This document shows, piece after piece, positions 24,825 through 31,395 of a DNA stretch of 33,482 nt. Source of the DNA: Bryobacterales bacterium. Lineage in GTDB: Bacteria > Acidobacteriota > Terriglobia > Bryobacterales > Bryobacteraceae. The notes under the pieces were generated by a model. It was not told where the DNA came from. It was given only the letters and a program-made list of their open reading frames with translations, and searched no databases. The stretch's first letter is position 1; each line of letters opens with the position of its first letter. Where the stretch lies: NCBI GenBank assembly GCA_016789745.1, contig JAEUQF010000223.1:1-33482 (forward strand), read 5' to 3'. Both the position numbers and the translations under genes were made by a program.

Positions 24825-25874
24825 ATGAGGTCCGGAGGGGCACGCCACCAAGCCGCTCTTTCTCCGCGCGCTGCGGAAATCCTCTGCGCGATTGTGCAGG
24901 AGTACGTCGACACGGGGGAGCCCGTGGCATCCCGCACCATCTCCAAGTACAGCAACACGAATCTGAGCGCCGCTTCCATCCGCAACATTATGGCGGACTT
25001 AAGTGACGCCGGATACCTCTCCCAACCGCACACCTCGGCCGGCCGTATCCCCACCGCACTGGCATTCCGCGAGTTTGTCCAGCTATTGCAGGTGGGCCGG
25101 GGCGGATCGATGGAAGCCTCCCGCCTGCGCCACGAAATCGGCAGTGTCGAAACCCTGGACGCGAAAGTAGAGCGCGTCTCCCACGTCCTGATGCAGGTGT
25201 CGCGGAGCATGGGCATTGCCGCGGCGATACCCACCGAGGCCCAAACGCTGCAGCAGGTGGAGCTGATTGGCCTGAGTGATCGGCGCGTGCTGATGGTGGT
25301 GGTGACCAGTGACCGGATGGTGCGTGACAAGATCGTCACCGTGGAGCGGGACCTGTCGCCCGACGAACTGTCTACCCTCCGCAATTTCATCAACCTCCAT
25401 TTTTCCGGCTGGACGTTCGCGGCCATCCGCAAGGATCTGGAGACGCGGTTGGAAGAGGACCGCGCGATGTATGACCGCATGCTGCAGCGGGTGAGCATGC
25501 TGGTGGAGCAGGGATTGCTCCAGATTTCGCAGACCCCAACGCTCCACACCGATGGCGCGTCGAACCTGGTGGGCGTGGATCTGCATCTGACTCGCGAGAA
25601 AATGCGCGAGTTGTTCCAGACGCTGGAAGAAAAGCGGCGGGTCCTGCAGCTGCTGAACCGGTTTCTGGAGCCGAACGGCGAAGTGGGCGTTCAGGTGGGG
25701 CTGGGGGAAGTGCATCCCAGCATGGATGAGCTTTCGCTCATCGGGTTGACGGTGGAACTGCCGAGCGGCGTCTCGGCCAAGATTGCCGTGCTGGGGCCCA
25801 TGCGCATGAATTATGAGCGCGTGATGACGGCTGTGTATCACGTGGGGCGGGCCCTGCAGGGCACCGTGGTGTAA
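24825..25874 (+). CDS. hrcA: Heat-inducible transcription repressor HrcA
   Basis: HrcA binds CIRCE operators and represses chaperone operons until heat or unfolded protein titrates GroEL. The product has 349 residues, normal for the family. The N-terminal winged helix is clear (LSPRAAEILCAIVQEYVDTG, EPVASRTISKY, LSAASIRNIMADLSDAGYL, QPHTSAGRIPTALAFREFV), followed by the GAF-like dimer domain and the family C-terminus GLTVELPSGVSAKIAVLGPMRMNYERVM. The ATG at 24825 is the only Met before residue 57; it has no Shine-Dalgarno and lies about five bases from the predicted transcript start, so translation may be leaderless. It heads the hrcA-grpE-dnaJ group, but a terminator-like hairpin separates it from grpE. 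Confidence 0.96.
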   Translation: MRSGGARHQAALSPRAAEILCAIVQEYVDTGEPVASRTISKYSNTNLSAASIRNIMADLSDAGYLSQPHTSAGRIPTALAFREFVQLLQVGRGGSMEASRLRHEIGSVETLDAKVERVSHVLMQVSRSMGIAAAIPTEAQTLQQVELIGLSDRRVLMVVVTSDRMVRDKIVTVERDLSPDELSTLRNFINLHFSGWTFAAIRKDLETRLEEDRAMYDRMLQRVSMLVEQGLLQISQTPTLHTDGASNLVGVDLHLTREKMRELFQTLEEKRRVLQLLNRFLEPNGEVGVQVGLGEVHPSMDELSLIGLTVELPSGVSAKIAVLGPMRMNYERVMTAVYHVGRALQGTVV

Positions 25875-25897
25875 CGCTGCGCGCTGCGCGCTAAAGG

Positions 25898-25922
25898 CCG
25901 TCCGGTTCCGGGCGGGTTTTTT
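25898..25922 (+). terminator. Intrinsic terminator between hrcA and grpE
   Basis: CCGTCCG pairs with CGGGCGG (one G-U pair) around a four-base loop, followed by one G and six T residues (25917-25922). It lies 23 bases after the hrcA stop and 28 bases before grpE. A heptamer CGCTGCG tandemly repeated (25875-25892) precedes it. It could uncouple or attenuate grpE expression from hrcA. Confidence 0.7.
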
Positions 25923-25950
25923 CAAGATCGTCTGTTAGGCTGAAAGGGAT

Positions 25951-26496
25951 ATGGAAGAAGTTCAGAATCCTCCTGTCGACGCACCAAATGGGGATGCGTC
26001 GGGCGACCAGGCTCAGGTGAGTGACCCGGCCGACTCGTTAGCGGCTGTAACGGCCGAACGGGACCAACTGGCGGCTCAAAAGGCCGAATTGCAGGAATTG
26101 ATCCTGCGGCGGCAGGCTGAGTTCGACAACTATCGCAAGCGCTCGGACCGGGAGCGAATGGAGTTTGCCGATTACGCGGCGGTGGGCGCAGTGGAAGCCA
26201 TGCTGCCCATCGTGGACGATTTCGAGCGGGCGCTCAAAATGAAATCGGCCGATGATGAATATACGCGCGGCATGGAGATGATTTACCAGCGGCTGCTGGA
26301 GGCCCTAAAGAAACTGGGCCTGGCTCCGATTGAGAGTCAAGGCCAAAAGTTCGACCCGAATCTCCATCATGCGGTGCAGAAGGCCCCCTCCGAAGAGGTG
26401 GACGAAGACACTATCCTGGAAGAGTACCAAAAGGGCTACAACTTCAAAGGAAAGCTGCTGCGGCCGGCGATGGTAAAGGTTTCGGTGCGCCCCTGA
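25951..26496 (+). CDS. grpE: GrpE nucleotide exchange factor
   Basis: GrpE is the cytoplasmic DnaK partner that opens the DnaK nucleotide site to exchange ADP for ATP. The 181 residues show an acidic unstructured start (about 1-30), a long dimer coiled coil (about 32-70: [20 protein letters not shown]), then the family segment [24 protein letters not shown], and the C-terminal beta domain with [12 protein letters not shown] and [23 protein letters not shown] precedes the ATG at good spacing. It lies 22 bases before dnaJ; dnaK, its partner, is not here. No separate promoter is obvious in the 28 bases after the terminator. Confidence 0.96.
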   Translation: MEEVQNPPVDAPNGDASGDQAQVSDPADSLAAVTAERDQLAAQKAELQELILRRQAEFDNYRKRSDRERMEFADYAAVGAVEAMLPIVDDFERALKMKSADDEYTRGMEMIYQRLLEALKKLGLAPIESQGQKFDPNLHHAVQKAPSEEVDEDTILEEYQKGYNFKGKLLRPAMVKVSVRP

Positions 26497-26518
26497 GCCA
26501 GCGGAGCGGAAAGAAACA

Positions 26519-27655
26519 ATGAGGATGGCGGAGAAACGCGATTACTACGAGGTTCTCGGAGTTGCGAAAGAGGCCGACGAACAGGCGTTGAAATCCGCCT
26601 ATCGCAAGCTGGCCCTGAAGTATCACCCGGACCGCAATCCCGGCAACAAAGAAGCCGAGGAGAAGTTCAAGGAAGCGGCGGAGGCCTATGGCGTCCTGAC
26701 GGATGCGCAGAAGCGCGCCGCTTATGACCGCTTCGGCCACCAGGGTTTGCAGGGCGGCGCCGCTGGCGGTCCGGCCGGTTTCGACCCGACGATTTTCGCC
26801 GATTTCAGCGATGTGCTGGGCGATCTGTTTGGGTTTGGAGACCTGTTCGGCGGCGGGCGGCGCGGCGGCAATCCGAATCGCGCCCAGCGTGGCGAGGATG
26901 TCCGCTTCGACCTGGAGATCCACCTGGAAGAGGCCGTTCGCGGCAAGACCGCGGATCTGCTGGTGCCACGGCTGGAACCCTGCGGGCGCTGCAACACCAC
27001 CGGCGCGGAGCCGGGCGGCATGTCGGCCTGCCAGGCGTGCCATGGCCGCGGCGAAATGATCTACCAGCAGGGGTTCCTGTCCATCCGGCGCACCTGTACG
27101 CAGTGCGGCGGACGCGGCCAGGTGATCAAGCGCCCGTGCACCGAATGCAAAGGCGAAGGCTACAAGCGCAGCGAGCGGAAGCTGAAGGTGAATATCCCTC
27201 CCGGGGTGGATACCAACACGCGTCTGCGCCTGACCCAGGAAGGCCAGCCGGGTGTTAACGGCGGCCCGTCGGGCGACCTGTACGTGGTCCTCCGCGTCAA
27301 GGATCATCCGGTTTTCGAACGCCATGAGGACGAACTGCATTGCGTGGTGCCGGTGAACTTTGCCCAGGCGGCGTTGGGCACCGAAGTCGACCTGCTGACC
27401 TTCGACGGGCTGCAGAACGTGAAGGTGCCCGAAGGCACGCAGCACGGGGACCGCATCCGCCTTCGCGCCATGGGCATGCCGCGGCTGAACGGCGGCGGAC
27501 GGGGCGACCTGTGGGTCCACGTGGAAGTGAAGACCCCCACCAAACTCACCCGCGAACAGCGCAAGCTGATGGAGCAATTGAAGGAAGTGCTGCCGACCGA
27601 GAATGAGCCGAAAGAAAAAGGCTTGTTCGAGAAGGTCAAGGACATGTTCCTCTAG
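26519..27655 (+). CDS. dnaJ: Chaperone DnaJ (type I Hsp40)
   Basis: DnaJ delivers unfolded proteins to DnaK and stimulates its ATPase. At 378 residues it has all type I parts: a J domain (about 6-72) with HPD at 36-38; a Gly/Phe-rich linker (about 75-115: [14 protein letters not shown]); a zinc domain with four Cys pairs ([28 protein letters not shown]), the first of which lacks the usual CxGxG continuation (CNTTGA); and two C-terminal substrate-binding beta domains. The ATG at 26519 has GGAG about ten bases upstream; another ATG two codons later is possible. It is followed at 39 bases by an SDR gene on the same strand. Confidence 0.96.
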   Translation: MRMAEKRDYYEVLGVAKEADEQALKSAYRKLALKYHPDRNPGNKEAEEKFKEAAEAYGVLTDAQKRAAYDRFGHQGLQGGAAGGPAGFDPTIFADFSDVLGDLFGFGDLFGGGRRGGNPNRAQRGEDVRFDLEIHLEEAVRGKTADLLVPRLEPCGRCNTTGAEPGGMSACQACHGRGEMIYQQGFLSIRRTCTQCGGRGQVIKRPCTECKGEGYKRSERKLKVNIPPGVDTNTRLRLTQEGQPGVNGGPSGDLYVVLRVKDHPVFERHEDELHCVVPVNFAQAALGTEVDLLTFDGLQNVKVPEGTQHGDRIRLRAMGMPRLNGGGRGDLWVHVEVKTPTKLTREQRKLMEQLKEVLPTENEPKEKGLFEKVKDMFL

Positions 27656-27694
27656 GCGTAACGGTAAGCCCCTTCTACGGCTCTCACAGGAGCC

Positions 27695-28705
27695 ATGAAC
27701 ACGCGCCTTTACTGGAGCCTGATCGCCGGCGGGTTCGCCGCCTTTCAACTGTTTCGGCCGCAGTACAACTGGAACGGACGCCGCGTGCTGATCACCGGCG
27801 GCTCGCGCGGGTTGGGTCTGCGTCTGGCGCGCGATCTGGTCAAGCGCGGGGCGTCGGTGGCCATTTGCGCCCGGAAACGCGAAGAACTGGACGACGCCCT
27901 GGAGCAGCTGCGTCCGCATGGGCGGGCGGTGGCCTACCGCGCCGATGTCAGGGAGCGCGAGCAGGTGGAAGAAGTGGTGGACCGGGTGCAGGCGGCATTC
28001 GGCGGCATCGACGTCCTGGTCAACAACGCCGGAGTGATTGAGGTCGGGCCCATCGACAGCATGGAAGTCGAAGACTTCGAGCAAGCCATGCGGGTGATGT
28101 TTTGGGGGCCGCTGTATGCCACGCTCGCCGTGCTGCCCAGGATGCGGGCGCGGCGGGAAGGCTCGATTGTCAACATCACATCGGTGGGTGGAAAGATCGC
28201 GGTTCCGCGCCTGATTCCCTATTGCTGCGCGAAATTCGCGGCTGTGGCCCTTTCCGAAGGCTTGGCGGCGGAACTGCGCCCAAGCGGCGTGCACTGCCTG
28301 ACGGTGGTACCGGGACTGATGCGAACCGGGTCGCACCTCGGAGCGGAGTTCAAGGGCAACGCCGCCGCCGAGTATGCCTGGTTCTCACTGGGCGCGACCG
28401 TGCCGGGTGCCGCGATGAGTGCTGGACGCGCGTCGCGGCAGATTATCGAAGCCATCGAACGCCGGGCGGACGAGGTGATTCTGAGTGTTCCAGCGCAGGT
28501 GGGAGCAAGGGTGCATGGCGCTTTTCCGGAGTTGGTGGTGCCGGTTTTGGGGTATGTGCACGAGCACGTGCTGCCGGCGGCGAACGCGAATAGGCGAACG
28601 ATCACCGGTCGGCAGGCCGAGCGGGAGTTGGACTCGACTCTGCAGCAGGTGGCCACCGGGCTGGGCCGCCGGGCCGCCCGTAAGTTGAACCAACAGCTTG
28701 TATAA
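27695..28705 (+). CDS. Short-chain dehydrogenase/reductase, N-terminally anchored
   Basis: A 336-residue NAD(P)-dependent oxidoreductase of the classical SDR type. The coenzyme motif TGGSRGLG is at 34-41, NNAG at 110-113, and the catalytic Ser163-Tyr176-x-x-x-Lys180 is complete (NITSVGG, PYCCAKFA). Arg60 after the second strand (ICARKREEL) favours NADP(H). An N-terminal segment (LYWSLIAGGFAAFQLF) could act as a membrane anchor, and about 80 extra C-terminal residues end in a basic helix. The substrate is unknown. ACAGGAG lies directly before the ATG, a strong ribosome-binding site. It probably rides on the dnaJ transcript. Confidence 0.9.
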   Translation: MNTRLYWSLIAGGFAAFQLFRPQYNWNGRRVLITGGSRGLGLRLARDLVKRGASVAICARKREELDDALEQLRPHGRAVAYRADVREREQVEEVVDRVQAAFGGIDVLVNNAGVIEVGPIDSMEVEDFEQAMRVMFWGPLYATLAVLPRMRARREGSIVNITSVGGKIAVPRLIPYCCAKFAAVALSEGLAAELRPSGVHCLTVVPGLMRTGSHLGAEFKGNAAAEYAWFSLGATVPGAAMSAGRASRQIIEAIERRADEVILSVPAQVGARVHGAFPELVVPVLGYVHEHVLPAANANRRTITGRQAERELDSTLQQVATGLGRRAARKLNQQLV

Positions 28706-28710
28706 AAAAG

Positions 28711-28739
28711 TTGATTCGGATCTGAAAATCGGGTTTATT
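28711..28739 (+). promoter_or_regulatory. Promoter of the small acidic protein gene
   Basis: TTGATT (28711-28716) and TTTATT (28734-28739) are spaced by exactly 17 bases in an AT-rich patch directly after the SDR stop. The predicted transcript start near 28747 leaves a leader of about 15 bases that contains the AAGGGAG ribosome-binding site of the 66-residue protein. Confidence 0.6.
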
Positions 28740-28762
28740 CTGTAGCCCAAGGGAGTAACGCT

Positions 28763-28963
28763 ATGAAGCCAGCGAATCTGTCTGATGATTCCGGATGTCA
28801 CCATTTGCTTACCGCCAATCCCCTGTTGGCCGACTACGACGAGCATCGGCCCACCGATGAACAGGTGAATATGCAGGCCACGCTGCCTCATCACCTCGAT
28901 TCTCATGGCAGCCAGGTGGAGGATATCGCCGGAACCGGCGAGGTGGACAGCCTGGGCGGCTGA
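28763..28963 (+). CDS. Small acidic His-rich protein ending in Gly-Gly
   Basis: A 66-residue protein of unknown family. It is likely real because it has both a well-spaced promoter (TTGATT-17-TTTATT) and AAGGGAG eight bases before its ATG. It holds 12 Asp/Glu against one Lys and one Arg, six His (13, 14, 28, 43, 44, 48), one Cys (12), and no hydrophobic core, so it is probably disordered or folds on binding metal or a partner. It ends DSLGG. The next gene encodes an FkbM methyltransferase. A modified-peptide precursor, a metal-binding peptide, or a small conjugated or regulatory protein are possibilities; none is shown. It lacks the GGQ/GGE end of Pup. Confidence 0.6.
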   Translation: MKPANLSDDSGCHHLLTANPLLADYDEHRPTDEQVNMQATLPHHLDSHGSQVEDIAGTGEVDSLGG

Positions 28964-29023
28964 AGCAGGGCGGACGCCGATTGCGGGTGAGAAAAAAACC
29001 GCGCTGGCGGCACTACCCTAGCG

Positions 29024-29749
29024 ATGTTTGTCAGCAAGATTGTTCGGGCCCCCTTGCAATTCATGCCGGAGTCGTTCGCTCTGCCGATCCTTAGCGGACC
29101 GGTGCGCGGGATGCGCTGGGTAGTAGATTCCAGCGTGTTGCGCTGCTGGCTCGGCCTGTACGAGCGCGACCGCCTGGACCAGATGAAAGCCATGATGGGG
29201 CCCGGCAGCGTCTTCTACGACGTTGGCGCCCAAGCTGGCTATCACAGCCTGCACGCATCGCGTTGGGTGGGGGACGGCGGACAGGTCTATGCCTTCGAAC
29301 CGCTGCCGCTCAATTTCCGGAATCTGGCCCAGCATGTCGAACTAAACAACCTGCACAATGTGAAGCCGGTGCAGTGTGCCGTGTCGGATAGCGAAGGGCA
29401 GATGCACTTCGACCCCGGTCCTGGCATGATGGCCGGGCACCTTTCCGACAGCGGCCCGCTAACGGTGAAGGTGGTCAGTGTCGACCGATTCGTGGAAGAA
29501 GGGCACCGGCCGCCTTCGTTCATGAAGATCGACGTGGAAGGCGCCGAGATGCGGGTGCTGAAAGGCGCCGAAAAAACGCTCCACCGCTACCGGCCCGGCC
29601 TGATGCTGGATACGCACGACTTCCTGGGTGGGGAATGCGCCGGATTGCATGAGGCTTGCACGAACTATCTGACGGGCATCGGCTACAGCCGCCTGGAGCA
29701 CATTGCTCCCGATGGCTTCGCCGGGGCACTGATCGCGTATCCGAAATAG
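29024..29749 (+). CDS. FkbM family methyltransferase
   Basis: A 241-residue SAM-dependent methyltransferase of the FkbM type, which usually methylates hydroxyl groups on sugars or natural products. Motif I is YDVGAQAGYHSL (about 65-76) and the acidic loop after strand 2 is VYAFEPLPLNFRNL. The family signature is FMKIDVEGAEMRVLKGAE. The ATG at 29024 has no clear Shine-Dalgarno; an ATG at 29063 (MPESFALPIL) is an alternative. It lies 60 bases after the small acidic protein gene and may share its promoter. It converges with the peptidase gene with only two bases between the stops. Confidence 0.92.
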   Translation: MFVSKIVRAPLQFMPESFALPILSGPVRGMRWVVDSSVLRCWLGLYERDRLDQMKAMMGPGSVFYDVGAQAGYHSLHASRWVGDGGQVYAFEPLPLNFRNLAQHVELNNLHNVKPVQCAVSDSEGQMHFDPGPGMMAGHLSDSGPLTVKVVSVDRFVEEGHRPPSFMKIDVEGAEMRVLKGAEKTLHRYRPGLMLDTHDFLGGECAGLHEACTNYLTGIGYSRLEHIAPDGFAGALIAYPK

Positions 29750-29751
29750 AG

Positions 29752-31008
29752 CTACATCCGGTCGAAGGCGAGTATCGTCAGCAGTACCGTCTGCGGCCCG
29801 TTCCAGGCGCCGGCAGGCTCAAACCACTCATCGAGGGAGTGGGCATTGTCGGACCGGCCGCCGCCGCCCAGCGTCACCGCGGGAATCCCGAGGCTGATGG
29901 GGAGATTGGAGTCGGTGCTGGAATAGCCCAACGACGGGCTGTGGCCCGTGAACTTCGAGGCCCAGACGGCGGCTTTGACCAACGGTTGGTCATGGGCGGT
30001 TTGGCCGGCGGGGCGCAGGCCCACCAGCTTGGGATCCGCAGTAATCCTGTTCGGTCCCGTAGCCTGGCGGAAGCCGTTCTCTTCCTCGACGCCCAGCCGC
30101 ACGGCTTCCAGCATCTTCACTTCCAGTTTGTCGAGTTCGCCGGGGTTTTCCGAACGCAGGTCGATCTCCATGGTGCACGTTTCGGCGATGGCGTTGATGG
30201 CGGTGCCGCCTTCAATCTTGCCGACGTTGTACGTGGTTTTGGGCGCGCGCGGCACCTCCAGCGAGGCTAGCCTGGTGACAATGCGGCCGGCGGCGTGGAT
30301 GGTGCTGGCTCGGCCGAAGTTGCCGTAGCTGTGGCCGCCGGGGCCTTTGAGGGTGACGCGGTAGCGCTTGACCCCGGTGCCTCCGGTGGTGATGCGCGCG
30401 GGACTGGTGCCGTCAATTGAGATGAAGGAGTCCAGCCGGGCGCGGTGCGGGCTTTCTTTGAAGAGATACTTCACGCCGCTCAGGTCGCCTAGGCCCTCTT
30501 CGCCCACGTTCGCTACAAACAGTAAGGTGCGGTTGGTCTGGATTTTGGCGTGATCCAGCGCCTCGGCGATGGCCAGCAGGGCGATGAGGCCGCGGCTGTC
30601 ATCGGCCAGGCCCGGACCGTGCCAACGCCCGCCCTCTTTGCGGACCTTCGTGTCTACACCGACGGCAAAGGAGATATCCAGGTGGGCGGCGATCACGATG
30701 GCCTTCTCCGTCTTGCCCGGACGCCAGCCGAGCACGTTGCCCTGCTTGTCGATTTCGATGTTCTTCAATCCCAGGCGGCGGAACTCCTTTTCGAGGAACT
30801 TGGCGCGTTCGGCCTCGTGGAAGGTGGGGGCGGGGATCTCGGCGATCTGCACCTGTTTGTCGAGGTGGGTTTCGTGGTTGGCGCGAATGTAATCGAGCGC
30901 CTGGCGCACTTGCGGTTGTTCGGGCAAGTCCGCAGGTTGGGCCAGAGCGGCAGGTATTGCAACAAGAAGCGGCAGCAGGACCAGGACCAGCGTCATCCCT
31001 TTGAGCAT
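29752..31008 (-). CDS. Exported M20-family metallopeptidase
   Basis: A 418-residue zinc peptidase of the M20/peptidase T type. The ATG at 31008 is chosen because it opens directly into a signal peptide (MTLVLVLLPLLVAIPAALAQ); the longer frame upstream is antisense to the DUF503 gene. Metal ligands are in place: His109 and Asp111 in AHLD, the bridging Asp (136/137) in GLADDSRG, and the Glu pair in GEEGLG (170-171), which includes the general base. The middle lid/dimer domain contains GGHSYGNFGRAS. It probably removes residues from small peptides in the periplasm. Its start codon is ten bases from that of the divergent DUF503 gene, so its promoter must lie inside that gene. Confidence 0.9.
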   Translation of the reverse strand: MLKGMTLVLVLLPLLVAIPAALAQPADLPEQPQVRQALDYIRANHETHLDKQVQIAEIPAPTFHEAERAKFLEKEFRRLGLKNIEIDKQGNVLGWRPGKTEKAIVIAAHLDISFAVGVDTKVRKEGGRWHGPGLADDSRGLIALLAIAEALDHAKIQTNRTLLFVANVGEEGLGDLSGVKYLFKESPHRARLDSFISIDGTSPARITTGGTGVKRYRVTLKGPGGHSYGNFGRASTIHAAGRIVTRLASLEVPRAPKTTYNVGKIEGGTAINAIAETCTMEIDLRSENPGELDKLEVKMLEAVRLGVEEENGFRQATGPNRITADPKLVGLRPAGQTAHDQPLVKAAVWASKFTGHSPSLGYSSTDSNLPISLGIPAVTLGGGGRSDNAHSLDEWFEPAGAWNGPQTVLLTILAFDRM

Positions 31009-31011
31009 AAT
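30983..31011 (+). promoter_or_regulatory. Candidate promoter of the DUF503 gene
   Basis: CATAAT (31006-31011, five of six matches to TATAAT) lies 17 bases after a weak AGGACC (30983-30988). The box ends seven bases before the ATG at 31019, so the transcript would begin at the start codon. It overlaps the start codon of the divergent peptidase. Pattern match only. Confidence 0.35.
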
Positions 31012-31018
31012 CAAAGAG

Positions 31019-31306
31019 ATGCCCGTCATTGGAGTTTTAACGCTGGAAATCGTCGTGGAGGACTCGCATTCGCTGAAAGATAAGCGAAGCGTGGTGAAAG
31101 GCCTGAAGGACCGGCTGCGGCACCGGTTCAACGTGGCGGTGGCCGAGATTGCCGGCCAGGACAGCTGGCAGCATGCGGTGGTGGCGGCCGTGACGGTGTC
31201 GAGTGCGCGGGAGCATGCCGAGAAGGTGCTGCAGTCGGTGGAGAACGACGCGGCGAACTTCCTGGGCGGGGCGCTGACAGGTTCCGGTATCGAGTGGTTG
31301 GAGTAA
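31019..31306 (+). CDS. DUF503 (YlxP-like) protein
   Basis: A 95-residue protein with the whole DUF503 pattern: VIGVLTLEIVVEDSHSLKDK, RSVVKGLKDRLRHRFNVAVA, AEIAGQDSWQHAVVAAVTVS, and ending GSGIEWLE. In many bacteria the gene (ylxP) lies between infB and rbfA; YlxP-like proteins have been linked to ribosome maturation. The ATG (MPVIGVL) is chosen as the family start rather than the TTG six codons earlier. No Shine-Dalgarno precedes it, and a CATAAT box ends seven bases upstream. Its usual neighbour rbfA is found 2.1 kb downstream, after an SPFH gene. Confidence 0.92.
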   Translation: MPVIGVLTLEIVVEDSHSLKDKRSVVKGLKDRLRHRFNVAVAEIAGQDSWQHAVVAAVTVSSAREHAEKVLQSVENDAANFLGGALTGSGIEWLE

Positions 31307-31359
31307 AGGGCGCTACGTCCGATTTCCGTCCGATTTTCCGAACATTCCTGTACCTTCCG

Positions 31360-31375
31360 CGTACCCCCTGGTACG
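31360..31375. other. Inverted repeat before the SPFH gene
   Basis: CGTACC (31360-31365) pairs with GGTACG (31370-31375) around four bases. It is followed by GCCTTTT, so it could act as a weak terminator for the DUF503 gene or as an operator for the SPFH gene, whose ribosome-binding site starts about ten bases further on. Confidence 0.35.
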
Positions 31376-31395
31376 GCCTTTTAAGGAAGGCTACT

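Noticed and set aside
26444..28336. 630-codon minus-strand open frame opposite dnaJ and the SDR gene
   Set aside because: No motif and an antisense-type composition; dnaJ and the SDR are unambiguous on the plus strand.
28763..28963. Small acidic protein as a Pup or UBact modifier
   Set aside because: The end is LGG, not GGQ or GGE, and no ligase, depupylase or proteasome gene is nearby; kept only as an orphan.
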